From Alphaproteobacteria bacterium (GTDB lineage: Bacteria; Pseudomonadota; Alphaproteobacteria; Bin95), in assembly GCA_020638555.1 (NCBI GenBank), contig JACKII010000005.1, positions 186,001 through 250,000 of the forward strand: a DNA stretch of 64,000 bases. The letters are read 5' to 3'. Position numbers and translations under genes: made by a program. A model generated the notes under the pieces. It saw nothing but the letters and a program-made list of their open reading frames with translations. It made no database searches and was not told the DNA's origin. Within the stretch, counting starts at the first letter, position 1. The number at the start of each line of letters is the position of its first letter. This document shows, piece by piece, positions 1 to 7,674 of the stretch.

Positions 1-376
1 GGTGGGCCGGATAGTTGGCGTGCACCTGCACCCAGCCGCCGTCTCCGCACTTGTAGAAGCCGTGGATCGAATCGAAGAAATCCCGGGTCGGCTTGCCGTC
101 CAGGCGCACATATTGTTCCGAGCGGAACGCCGCCGCCGCGTGGCGCATGCTCACCGCCACGTCCTGGGCCGGCCCGCCCCGCGCCCGGTGCAGTTCCGCC
201 GCCGCCAGACCGGTGGCCGCAATCGCCGCCTGCGCCTGCACGCCCACCTTGTAGAGGCCCGGCAGCGCCGGCTCGTCGCCGGTCAGCACCACCCGGTCGA
301 GCGCGTCGGCTGCGCCGCCGGCCAAATCCCAAAGGCGTTCCAGTTCGCCGGCCGCCGCCGTGCTGTCGGTTTTCAT
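1..376 (-). CDS. CaiB/BaiF (family III) CoA-transferase, C-terminal part cut by window edge
   Basis: Only the first 125 codons are inside the window; the gene runs off the left edge. The protein starts MKTDSTAAAGELERLWDLAG and later has a segment with SEQYVRLDGK followed by an FDSIHGFYKCGDGGWVQVH stretch. That order, a short helical lead-in and then an aromatic GWVQVHANYP-type strand, is typical of the N-terminal Rossmann half of family III CoA-transferases, which move CoA between carboxylic acids. The catalytic Asp expected further on lies outside the window. The ATG at 376 has AAGGAG about 11 nt upstream. It diverges from hldD. The substrate cannot be told from this fragment. Confidence 0.72.
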   Translation of the reverse strand, partial: MKTDSTAAAGELERLWDLAGGAADALDRVVLTGDEPALPGLYKVGVQAQAAIAATGLAAAELHRARGGPAQDVAVSMRHAAAAFRSEQYVRLDGKPTRDFFDSIHGFYKCGDGGWVQVHANYPAH

Positions 377-543
377 CCGCCGAAAATCTCCTTGGCCCGG
401 TGCACCGGTTCGTCCCGCGCGCGCCCGTTCAGCGGCGAACCCTGGGACGCCATCGACTATAGGCCCAACGGCGAAGCGTGACTATGTTGCAGGCAACGCC
501 CCCGGCGCCCTGCGGCGCTGGCTTCCCGCATTCGGAGTGCCCC

Positions 544-1524
544 ATGATCCTGGTTACCGGCGGCGCCGGCTTTATCGGCTCGAATCTGGTCGCGGCCTTG
601 CGGGAGAGCGGGGCCGAGCCGGTCACCGTCTGCGACTGGCTGGGCTGCGACGAGAAATGGCGCAACCTCGCCCATCACCTGGTCGACGACGTGGTGGCGC
701 CGGAGGCGCTGGCCGACTGGCTGCCGCGGCAGCCCCTCTCGGCCGTGCTGCATATGGGCGCGATCTCGTCGACCACGGTCCGCGACGGCGATGCGGTGGT
801 GCGCCAGAATTTCCAGACCTCGCGCCTGCTCTGGGACTATTGCGCCGAGCGGCAGATCCCGCTGGTCTACGCCTCGTCGGCGGCCACCTATGGCGACGGC
901 AGCGCCGGCTTCGACGACGACGACGGCGCCGAGGCGCTGGCCCGCCTGCGGCCGCTGAACCTCTATGGCTGGTCCAAGCTGTGGTTCGACCGCTGGGCGG
1001 TGGACCAGCGCGACCGCGGCCGGCCGCAGCCGCCCTTCTGGGCCGGGCTCAAATTCTTCAACGTCTATGGCCCGAACGAGTATCACAAGGGCGACATGCA
1101 GAGCATCGTCGCCAAGAACCACGCCCCCGTCGCCGCCGGCGAGACGGTAAAGCTGTTCCAGTCCCACCGGCCGGACTATGCCGACGGCGGCCAGTTGCGC
1201 GACTTCGTCTATGTGGCCGACTGCGCCGACGTCGCCCTCTGGCTGCTGCGCGCCCGGCCGCGAAGCGGCCTCTACAATGTCGGCACCGGCCAGGCCCGCA
1301 GCTTCCGCGCCCTGGTGGAGGCGCTGGCAGCCGCCTGCGATCGGCCGCCCCGGATCGAATTCGTGCCGATGCCGGAAGGGCTGCGCCCGCGCTACCAGTA
1401 TTTCACCGAGGCGCGCATGGACCGCCTCGCCGCAGCCGGTTACAACCAACCGTTCCGGTCGATCGAGGACGGCGTCGGCGACTATGTCGCCCGTTTCCTC
1501 AGCCAGACCGACCCGTACCGCTAG
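544..1524 (+). CDS. hldD: ADP-L-glycero-D-manno-heptose 6-epimerase
   Basis: Last enzyme of ADP-heptose synthesis: it inverts C6 of ADP-D-glycero-D-manno-heptose to give the L,D-heptose donor for the LPS inner core. The 326-residue protein is an extended SDR. Its NAD(P) loop TGGAGFIGSN is at residues 5-14, an SSAATYG strand is near 113-119, and the catalytic YGWSK pair is Tyr141/Lys145. FNVYGPNEYHKG is characteristic of HldD. I chose ATG 544 because the nucleotide loop follows at once and GGAG lies just upstream; a longer in-frame start at 478 would add an unrelated leader. It is followed by hldE and gmhA on the same strand. Its TAG stop lies inside an inverted-repeat element (1521-1628). Confidence 0.93.
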   Translation: MILVTGGAGFIGSNLVAALRESGAEPVTVCDWLGCDEKWRNLAHHLVDDVVAPEALADWLPRQPLSAVLHMGAISSTTVRDGDAVVRQNFQTSRLLWDYCAERQIPLVYASSAATYGDGSAGFDDDDGAEALARLRPLNLYGWSKLWFDRWAVDQRDRGRPQPPFWAGLKFFNVYGPNEYHKGDMQSIVAKNHAPVAAGETVKLFQSHRPDYADGGQLRDFVYVADCADVALWLLRARPRSGLYNVGTGQARSFRALVEALAAACDRPPRIEFVPMPEGLRPRYQYFTEARMDRLAAAGYNQPFRSIEDGVGDYVARFLSQTDPYR

Positions 1525-1628
1525 AGCAGTTTCCGTTCGCCTTGGCGCACGGCGCCTGCTCCAGCCATTGGATTTTACGCCATTACCCGAGTCGCACAGT
1601 GATTCCATTGTGCTTGAAATTGCTCTAG
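1521..1628. repeat. MITE-like element with 13-bp terminal inverted repeats
   Basis: CTAGAGCAGTTTC at 1521-1533 is repeated in inverted form as GAAATTGCTCTAG at 1616-1628 (12 of 13 positions match). The two ends enclose about 80 bp with no coding potential, including a smaller inverted motif around CACAGTGATTCCATTGTG. The left end contains the hldD stop codon, and the right end stops 15 nt before the hldE ATG. Short elements ending in AGAGC/GCTCT are common between genes in alphaproteobacteria; assignment to that class is inference. Confidence 0.55.
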
Positions 1629-1643
1629 GCCCCAGGGAGGCCG

Positions 1644-3116
1644 ATGCCCACAGTGACCGCCCCAATGGACTTTCTCGACCGCCTGCCCGCCTTCGCCAAG
1701 GCCCGCGTCCTCGTCATCGGCGACGTGATGCTGGACCGCTATGTCTCCGGCCATATCGAGCGCATCTCGCCGGAAGCGCCGGTGCCGGTGCTGCGCCACG
1801 ACGCGACGCGCCAGATGCTGGGCGGCGCCGGCAATGTCGCCGCCAACATCGCCGCGCTCGGCGGCAAGGTCGACCTCGTCTGTCTGATCGGCCAGGACGC
1901 CGATGGCGAGGCGGTGCGCGCCGTGCTGGCGGAATGGGGCGTGAATGCGAGCGGTCTCGTCGCTTCCGCGGAGCGGCCGACCAGCGTCAAGACCCGCTTC
2001 CTCGCCCAGGGCCAGCAGGTGCTGCGCCACGACTGGGAGCGGACGGAGCCGGTGTCGCTGGCGGAACAGACCGGCCTGCTCGACGCCTTCGCCGCCCGGC
2101 TGGAGGCCGCCGACATCGTCGTGCTGTCCGACTATGGCAAGGGCACGGCCCTGCCGCCCATGGCGCCCGCGGTGATCGCCGCCGCGCGCCATGCCGGCAA
2201 GCGCGTGCTGGTCGACCCCAAGGGCCGCGACTTCACCGTCTACCGCGGCGCCAGCGTCATCACGCCAAACCGGCGCGAACTCTCGGAGGCGACCGACATC
2301 GCCGTGCACGACGACGCCTCGGTCGAGGCGGCCGGCGCCTATCTCATCGAGACCTGCCAGCTGGAGGCGGTGCTCGCCACCCGCAGCGAGGACGGTCTCT
2401 CGGTCCTCCGCGACGGCGCCCCGCCGATCCACATCCCGACCGAGGCGCAGGAGGTGTTCGACGTCTCCGGTGCCGGCGACACGGTGGTGGCCGCCCTCGC
2501 GCTCGGCCTCGCCGCCGGCCTCGACTGGGGCGAGGCCGCAAACCTGGCCAACGCCGCCGCCGGCGTGGTGGTCGGCAAGCGCGGCACGGCGCAGGTGACG
2601 CCGGACGAGCTCTACGCCGCCCGCCGCCGGCCGCCGCCGGCGGAATCGCTGGTGGCCGCGCCGGACGAGGCCGCCCGCCGCGTCGCCGCCTGGCAGCGTT
2701 CCGGGCTGAAAGTCGGCTTCACCAATGGCTGTTTCGACCTGATCCATCCGGGCCATGTGGCCCTGCTCGCCTATGCCCGCAGCCATTGCGACCGGCTGGT
2801 GGTCGGCCTGAACGACGACGCCTCCGTCACCCGCCTGAAAGGGCCGAGCCGCCCGGTCAACCCGCTGGCGGCGCGGGCCGAGGTGATGGCGGCGCTGAAG
2901 CCCGTCGATCTGGTCACCGCGTTCGCCGAGGACACGCCGCTCGCCCTGATCGAGGCGCTGAAGCCGGACGTGCTGGTCAAGGGCGCGGACTATACCGTCG
3001 CCACGGTGGTCGGCGCCGACGTGGTGCAGGCCAACGGCGGCCGGGTGCTGCTGGCGCCCCTGGTCGAGGGCCAGAGCACCACCGCCATCATTGCCCAACT
3101 GACCGAAACCGCCTGA
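1644..3116 (+). CDS. hldE: Bifunctional heptose-7-phosphate kinase / heptose-1-phosphate adenylyltransferase
   Basis: Carries out two steps of ADP-heptose synthesis: phosphorylation of D-glycero-D-manno-heptose 7-phosphate at C1, and adenylation of the 1-phosphate after GmhB has removed the 7-phosphate. The 490-residue length is that of the fused enzyme. Residues 1-325 form a PfkB/ribokinase domain, with GGAGNVAANIAALGG near 60-74 and GAGDT at 276-280 (Asp279 is the expected base). Residues about 345-490 form a cytidylyltransferase-like domain with GFTNGCFDLIHPGH, whose HPGH is at 368-371. GGGAGG precedes the ATG. It is 19 nt from gmhA. gmhB is not in the window. Confidence 0.95.
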   Translation: MPTVTAPMDFLDRLPAFAKARVLVIGDVMLDRYVSGHIERISPEAPVPVLRHDATRQMLGGAGNVAANIAALGGKVDLVCLIGQDADGEAVRAVLAEWGVNASGLVASAERPTSVKTRFLAQGQQVLRHDWERTEPVSLAEQTGLLDAFAARLEAADIVVLSDYGKGTALPPMAPAVIAAARHAGKRVLVDPKGRDFTVYRGASVITPNRRELSEATDIAVHDDASVEAAGAYLIETCQLEAVLATRSEDGLSVLRDGAPPIHIPTEAQEVFDVSGAGDTVVAALALGLAAGLDWGEAANLANAAAGVVVGKRGTAQVTPDELYAARRRPPPAESLVAAPDEAARRVAAWQRSGLKVGFTNGCFDLIHPGHVALLAYARSHCDRLVVGLNDDASVTRLKGPSRPVNPLAARAEVMAALKPVDLVTAFAEDTPLALIEALKPDVLVKGADYTVATVVGADVVQANGGRVLLAPLVEGQSTTAIIAQLTETA

Positions 3117-3135
3117 ACGGAGGCGACCGAGCCCC

Positions 3136-3714
3136 ATGGACCTGTCCCGCTACCTCTCCGACAGCGCCGCCGTGCTGCAGGCGACCGCCGCCGCCAACCT
3201 CGACAAGGCCATGGCCCAGGCGGTGGACTGGACCGCCGCCGCGCTCGCCGCCCGGCTGCCGGTGCTGGTCTGCGGCAATGGCGGCTCGGCCGCCGACGCC
3301 CAGCACATCGCCGGCGAGCTGGTGGGGCGTTTCCTGAAGGAGCGCCGCGGCCTGAACGTGATCGCGCTCGCCGCCAACCCGGCGGTGCTGACCGCCTGGG
3401 CCAACGACTACGACTATGCAAGCGTCTTCGCCCGCCAGGTGGAGGCGCACGGCCGCGCCGGCGGCGTGCTGCTGGCGCTCTCGACCAGCGGCAACTCCGC
3501 CAATGTGGTGCAGGCGGCCGAGGCTGCGCGGCGGGAAGGGATGAAGGTGGTGGCGTTCACCGGCGAGGGCGGCGGCAGGCTGGCCCCGCTGGCGCACGCG
3601 CTGCTGGCGGTGCCGAGCCGGCACACGCCGCGTATCCAGGAAGGCCACCTCGCCCTCTACCACTATCTCTGCGAGCGGGTGGAGGCGCGGGTCGCCGAAC
3701 GCGATCTGCTATAG
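3136..3714 (+). CDS. gmhA: Phosphoheptose isomerase (SIS domain)
   Basis: Converts sedoheptulose 7-phosphate to D-glycero-D-manno-heptose 7-phosphate, the first committed step of LPS heptose synthesis. The 192-residue protein is a single SIS domain with VCGNGGSAADAQHIAGEL, then FARQVEAHGRAGGVLLALSTSGNS, and the C-terminal IQEGHLALYHYLCE helix that carries active-site Glu and His in GmhA. It sits immediately after hldE, so substrates pass in the order GmhA, HldE, (GmhB elsewhere), HldE, HldD. It ends 5 nt before a convergent small membrane protein gene. Confidence 0.93.
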   Translation: MDLSRYLSDSAAVLQATAAANLDKAMAQAVDWTAAALAARLPVLVCGNGGSAADAQHIAGELVGRFLKERRGLNVIALAANPAVLTAWANDYDYASVFARQVEAHGRAGGVLLALSTSGNSANVVQAAEAARREGMKVVAFTGEGGGRLAPLAHALLAVPSRHTPRIQEGHLALYHYLCERVEARVAERDLL

Positions 3715-3719
3715 CGCGA

Positions 3720-3848
3720 TCAGCTATAGGACGGCTGGGCGAGAGTGAACATCAGGACGATCACCAGCAGGCACAGGCCATAGCCGGCCAGCGTCGTCGC
3801 CAGCCCCATCCTGTCGGGCAGGTCGCCCTGGTTTTCCTGGTCCATCAT
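3720..3848 (-). CDS. 42-residue single-pass membrane protein, function unknown
   Basis: A short reading frame convergent with gmhA. It encodes an acidic N-terminus (MMDQENQGDLPDRMG) followed by one hydrophobic segment of about 20 residues (LATTLAGYGLCLLVIVLMF) and a polar tail ending SYS. AAGGA lies about 12 nt upstream of the double ATG; translation could start at either (3848 or 3845). The charge pattern predicts the N-terminus in the cytoplasm. I recognise no family. The clear charged/hydrophobic/polar division argues against a chance ORF, but only conservation would confirm it. Confidence 0.5.
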   Translation of the reverse strand: MMDQENQGDLPDRMGLATTLAGYGLCLLVIVLMFTLAQPSYS

Positions 3849-3940
3849 GGCCGTGTGCGTTCCTTCGTCTGGCGGGACACAAGAGCGGTTCTAGCCGCCC
3901 CGTCGCCATCAAGGCAAGTCCGCCGCCACCGCATTCCCGT

Positions 3941-4045
3941 CCCGCGCCCGACGCGGGCCCCATGCCTGAGCGCTGCCCACAAAGTCCGGACTCTGTGAAA
4001 CACTCTCCGGCATGGACTCCCGCTTCCGCGGCAGAAGGGGAGAAG
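3941..4045. repeat. REP-like intergenic element, copy 1
   Basis: A hairpin (CCCGCG at 3941-3946 with CGCGGG at 3952-3957) is followed by ATGCCTGAG, then about 60 nt, then CATGGACTCCCGCTTCCGCGGCAG at about 4011-4034. The same plan (GC hairpin, ATGCCTGG, spacer, CCGCTTCCGCGG) occurs at 51592-51686. Elements whose translations read like KRESMP or DSRFRG are frequent between genes in many proteobacteria; that link is from general knowledge. Confidence 0.5.
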
Positions 4046-4077
4046 GAGACCGAGGGGTCAGCATCGCGGCCCCGGAG

Positions 4078-5154
4078 TCACTGGAACTTGAAGTCCCGGT
4101 ACGTCTTGGCCGCCGCCAGGATCGAATCCAGCAGCATCTGGCCGTCATAGCCGTCTGCGGTGATCTTCTGGACCCATTCGGTCCAGACCGGCTTGCCCGC
4201 CCGCTCGGCGAAGGCGTCGTGCTCTTCCGGCGAGATGGTGATGCGGGTCAGGCCGGCGGAATCGAACGTCTCCGGCCCTTCGATATTCTCGCTGATGTCG
4301 AAGGCTTCGATCTGCTTCTTGTAGCCATAGTCCTTGTAGTCTTCCAGCAACTGTTTGTACTGCGCCGGCAGCGCTTCATAGGCCGGAATGGAGATCGCCA
4401 GGCCGCAGTTCAGGTTCACGTATTTCAGGCCGAACGTGTACCAGTCGCCCAGTTCGTAGGTGCGGTAGGAGAGATGCGAATACATGGCGAACCCGGCCGC
4501 ATCGATCAGCCCGCGATCCATCGAGGTATAGACGTCGGGCGCCGGCACGCTGGTCGGCGTCACGCCCAGCTTGCTGAGGGCGATGCCGCTCGGCCCCGGC
4601 GAGCGGATGCGCAGGCCGGCCCAGTCGTCCAGCGATTTCGGCGGCGTGCCCTTGCCCAGCACCTCGTAGGGCGGCAGGATCGAATTGTGGTAGTTGATGG
4701 CGTTCCACTTCTTGAAATCGTTCTGCACCGCGTCGATTTCGGCATAGGCATCGGCCACCTTGGCCTGCTGGTCCGGCGAGACGATCGGCAGGAAGGGCAG
4801 TTCGATGCCGGCCGACGCCGGTACCTTGGCCGGGTAATAGCTGGCGCAATAGCTGCCGGCCTCGAACGCCCCCAGCTTCAGCCCGTCCAGCACGGACCGG
4901 GGCGGCGACAGCGTGCCCCAGTGAATCTGCATGGTGAACTTGCCGCCGGTGCGTTTCTCCAGATACTCGCCCAGGCCCATATAGGCGACGGAGGACGCCC
5001 GCGGCTTGCCCCAGCCGGAATAGTTCCAGTGGACCCGCGGTCCGTCGACGATATCGGCGGCACCGGTCGCACCGGTCGCACTGGCCGCGCCGGCCGCGCC
5101 GGCCGCGCCGGATACGATCGTCAGGGCCAGGCCCATTGCAATGCTGCGAAGCAT
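4078..5154 (-). CDS. TRAP transporter substrate-binding protein, DctP/TAXI-like, orphan
   Basis: A periplasmic solute receptor of 358 residues. An export signal with a long Gly/Ala run covers about residues 1-33. A DctP-type fold follows, with a VHWNYSGWG strand, GLGEYLEKRTGGKF, an IHWGTLSPPRSVLDGLK segment and PPKSLDDWAGLRIRSPGPSG, the usual sites around the ligand arginine. Such proteins pass organic acids to DctQ/DctM membrane partners, but none is encoded within the window, so it either serves a distant transporter or is an orphan. The signal peptide is encoded by 9-bp tandem repeats (5061-5110). It diverges from the threonine aldolase gene. The ligand is unknown. Confidence 0.85.
   Translation of the reverse strand: MLRSIAMGLALTIVSGAAGAAGAASATGATGAADIVDGPRVHWNYSGWGKPRASSVAYMGLGEYLEKRTGGKFTMQIHWGTLSPPRSVLDGLKLGAFEAGSYCASYYPAKVPASAGIELPFLPIVSPDQQAKVADAYAEIDAVQNDFKKWNAINYHNSILPPYEVLGKGTPPKSLDDWAGLRIRSPGPSGIALSKLGVTPTSVPAPDVYTSMDRGLIDAAGFAMYSHLSYRTYELGDWYTFGLKYVNLNCGLAISIPAYEALPAQYKQLLEDYKDYGYKKQIEAFDISENIEGPETFDSAGLTRITISPEEHDAFAERAGKPVWTEWVQKITADGYDGQMLLDSILAAAKTYRDFKFQ
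5061..5110. repeat. 9-bp tandem repeat inside the TRAP-protein signal peptide
   Basis: About 5.5 copies of a 9-bp unit (two CACCGGTCG, one CACTGGCCG, two CGCCGGCCG, then a partial copy) encode the alternating Gly/Ala/Thr stretch just before the predicted cleavage region. The period is a multiple of three, so slippage would lengthen or shorten the leader without a frameshift. Confidence 0.8.
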
Positions 5155-5303
5155 GGTCGGTTTCCTCTCTGTCTTGATGTGTCGCCCTTCGGCTGACGGG
5201 TACTGCCCGGTAGCCTAACAACGCCAAAGCTCAACAAGCAATTGCGCTGGCCTCTCTGTCGTCGTAACCGTGGAGGTCTCCCCGTCGTTCCCGAGGTCCT
5301 GCC

Positions 5304-6365
5304 ATGCCCCCCGTTCTCGAAGTCGACCTGATCAGCGACACCGGCACCCGCCCCACCGCCGCCATGCGCCAGGCCATGGCCAGCGCCGAGGTCGGCGACG
5401 AGCAGGCGGGCGAGGACCCGACCGTCAACAGGCTGGTGGCAATGGCCTGCGAACTGACCGGGCACGAAGCCGCGGTCTATCTGCCATCCGGCACCATGTG
5501 CAACGCCATCGCCTATCGCCTCTATTGCCGCCAGGGCGACGGCGTCATCCTGGACGAGCTGGCCCACCCGATCCACGCGGAGGCCGGCGGGCCGGCGGCG
5601 CTGTCCGGTGCGATGATGATCACGGTCAAGGGCGAGCGGGGCATCTTCACCGCCGACCAGGTGCGGGGCGCCATCCGCCCCTACAAGCACAACCGCGTCG
5701 TCGCCAAGGCCGTCTCGGTCGAGCAGACCTCGAATTTCGGCGGCGGCGCCGTCTGGCCCTACGAGACTTTGAAAAGCGTCAGCGAGACCGCGCGCGAGCA
5801 CGGCCTCGCCGTGCACATGGACGGCGCCCGCCTGCTGAACGCGGCGGTGGCCAGCGGCCGGCCGGCGCGGGACTATGCCCAACTCTGCGACACCACCTGG
5901 ATCGACCTGTCGAAGGGGCTCGGCTGCCCGGTCGGCGCGGTGCTGGTGGGCTCGAAGGACGCGATCCACGAGGCCTGGCACTGGAAGCACCAGTTCGGCG
6001 GCTCCATGCGCCAGGCCGGCATCATCGCCGCCGCCGGCGTCTATGCGCTCGGCCATCACATCGAGCGCCTGGCCGACGACCACGAGAACGCCCGCCGGCT
6101 CGCCCGCGGCCTCGCCCAGATCGAGGGCATCGAGCTGGACCCGCCGGACATCGCCACCAACATGGTGTTTTTCGACTGCGGCGGCCTCGGCATCACGAAC
6201 CAGGAGATGAACCGGCGGCTGTTGCAGCACGGCGTGCGCATCGGCGCCGGCTATGGCCCGCGCGGCCTGATGCGCGCCGTCACCCATCTGGACGTGGACG
6301 CCGCCGGCATCGACAAGGCGCTGGCCGCCGTCCGTGCCGTCGCCGGCGACGTGCGGCCGAACTGA
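5304..6365 (+). CDS. Threonine aldolase family PLP enzyme (beta-eliminating lyase)
   Basis: Fold-type I PLP enzyme of 353 residues that resembles low-specificity L-threonine aldolase, which cleaves threonine or allo-threonine to glycine and acetaldehyde. The N-terminal LISDTGTRPTAAMRQAM is the family's SDT(V/N)TxPT motif, SGTMCN near 62-67 binds the cofactor phosphate, HMDGAR at 171-176 holds the ring-nitrogen Asp173, and WIDLSKGLGCPVG carries the Schiff-base Lys204. ATG 5304 has GAGG upstream. A SnoaL-like gene begins 11 nt after its stop, followed by pcaHG, so the true substrate may be another beta-hydroxy amino acid; this is inference from neighbours. Confidence 0.88.
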   Translation: MPPVLEVDLISDTGTRPTAAMRQAMASAEVGDEQAGEDPTVNRLVAMACELTGHEAAVYLPSGTMCNAIAYRLYCRQGDGVILDELAHPIHAEAGGPAALSGAMMITVKGERGIFTADQVRGAIRPYKHNRVVAKAVSVEQTSNFGGGAVWPYETLKSVSETAREHGLAVHMDGARLLNAAVASGRPARDYAQLCDTTWIDLSKGLGCPVGAVLVGSKDAIHEAWHWKHQFGGSMRQAGIIAAAGVYALGHHIERLADDHENARRLARGLAQIEGIELDPPDIATNMVFFDCGGLGITNQEMNRRLLQHGVRIGAGYGPRGLMRAVTHLDVDAAGIDKALAAVRAVAGDVRPN

Positions 6366-6376
6366 GGGCGCCCACC

Positions 6377-6901
6377 ATGAGCGACGCCGCCGAAACCGCC
6401 AGCCGCATCGCCGCCCTGGAAGCCCGGCTCCGCCTCTTGGAGGACAAGGAGGAAATCCGGGCGTTGCGCGACTCCTACCACGCCTGCATCAATGACGGCC
6501 GCTTCGGCGCGATTGCGGACCTGTTCACCGACGATGCCCATGTGAAGCTCGGCTATCTGGCGGAATACCGGGGCCGGGCCCAGATCGACGCCGGCTTTTG
6601 CGGCATGGGCGAGCGCGAGCGCTTCTTCATCAAGCAGTACATCCACAGCCACCGCATCGCCGTCGACGGCGACACCGCCACCGGCACCTCCTACCTGCAG
6701 GCGACCTATGGCCGCTTCGGCGTCTCCTATCTGGTGGCCGGGCGCTATGACGACCGCTATCGGCGCACCCCGGACGGCTGGCGCTTTGCGGCCATGGTGG
6801 CGGAGTTGGACTACACCGTGCCCGCCGGCGTCGGCTGGAGCGGCGACGAGCGCCACTATCTGGATCCGAAAAACCTGCCGGCCGGCCTCCGCCGCACCTA
6901 G
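6377..6901 (+). CDS. Nuclear transport factor 2 / SnoaL-like protein
   Basis: A 174-residue protein with a short N-terminal coiled coil (ETASRIAALEARLRLLEDKE) leading into an NTF2-like cone fold: EIRALRDSYHACINDGRF, IADLFTDDAHVKLG, YRGRAQI, IHSHRIAVDGDTATGTSYL and a final DDRYRRTPDGWRFAAM strand. This coiled coil plus SnoaL layout is common in small polyketide-cyclase or dehydratase-like proteins near aromatic catabolism genes. It starts 11 nt after the threonine aldolase stop and precedes pcaH by 58 nt, so the four genes may be co-transcribed. A catalytic role cannot be assigned from sequence alone. Confidence 0.8.
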   Translation: MSDAAETASRIAALEARLRLLEDKEEIRALRDSYHACINDGRFGAIADLFTDDAHVKLGYLAEYRGRAQIDAGFCGMGERERFFIKQYIHSHRIAVDGDTATGTSYLQATYGRFGVSYLVAGRYDDRYRRTPDGWRFAAMVAELDYTVPAGVGWSGDERHYLDPKNLPAGLRRT

Positions 6902-6959
6902 CCGGCGTCATGGCGCTGTCCTAGACTGGGTGGCAAAGACACCAGAGGAGCCGCCCCGC

Positions 6960-7652
6960 ATGACCCGGATCTACGAACCCTTCGGCGGACCGACCCAGCC
7001 GGACCTGCGCACCCAGCGCTATTTCCGCACCACCACCACCGCGCCGGCCGAACCGCTGATCCCACTGCCGCGCACCCTGACCGAGACCAGCGGCCCGGCG
7101 TTCGACGCGCGCGATCTGGGCGGCCTCGGCACGGATATCTCCAACAACAACACCGTGCTCGGCTCGCTGATGGTGGTCGCCGGACAGGTGACGGACGAGG
7201 ACGGCCGGCCGGTGCCGAACGCCCTGGTCGAGGTCTGGCAGGCCAACGCCTCCGGCAAATACCCGCACGAGGTCGACGCGCGCCCCGCGCCGCAGGACCC
7301 GAATTTCACCGGCGCGGCGCGGATGCTGACCGATGCCGAAGGGCGCTATCGCTTCACCACCATCAAGCCCGGCGCCTATCCGGTGCCGAACACCGGCAAC
7401 TGGTGGCGGCCGCCGCACATCCATTTCTCGCTCTATGGCGAGGCGTTCGCGAGCCGGCTGATCTCGCAGATGTTCTTCCCGGGCGAGCCCCTGAACGCCA
7501 TTGACGGCATCCTGCAGGCGATCCCCGACGCCGCCGCCCGCACCCGCCTGATCGCCCGGCCGGACGAGAGCCTGGGCATTCACGAAATGGCGCTCGGCTT
7601 CCGCTTCGACATCGTGCTGCGCGGCCGCAATGAAACGCCGATGGTCGACTGA
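6960..7652 (+). CDS. pcaH: Protocatechuate 3,4-dioxygenase, beta subunit (intradiol dioxygenase)
   Basis: The beta subunit carries the non-haem Fe(III) that opens protocatechuate between its hydroxyls to give 3-carboxy-cis,cis-muconate. The 230-residue protein has the four expected iron ligands: Tyr101 (SGKYPHEVD), Tyr140 (PGAYPVPNTGNWW), His153 and His155 (RPPHIHFSLYG). The N-terminal DLGGLGTDISNNN and the GQVTDEDGRPVPNALVEVWQ beta-sandwich core also fit PcaH. GAGGAG lies upstream of ATG 6960. pcaG follows 22 nt later. No pcaB, pcaC, pcaD or pcaQ is nearby, so the rest of the beta-ketoadipate pathway must be encoded elsewhere. A related catecholic substrate is possible. Confidence 0.9.
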   Translation: MTRIYEPFGGPTQPDLRTQRYFRTTTTAPAEPLIPLPRTLTETSGPAFDARDLGGLGTDISNNNTVLGSLMVVAGQVTDEDGRPVPNALVEVWQANASGKYPHEVDARPAPQDPNFTGAARMLTDAEGRYRFTTIKPGAYPVPNTGNWWRPPHIHFSLYGEAFASRLISQMFFPGEPLNAIDGILQAIPDAAARTRLIARPDESLGIHEMALGFRFDIVLRGRNETPMVD

Positions 7653-7674
7653 GACCGAGGGAGAGTTTTCCGCC

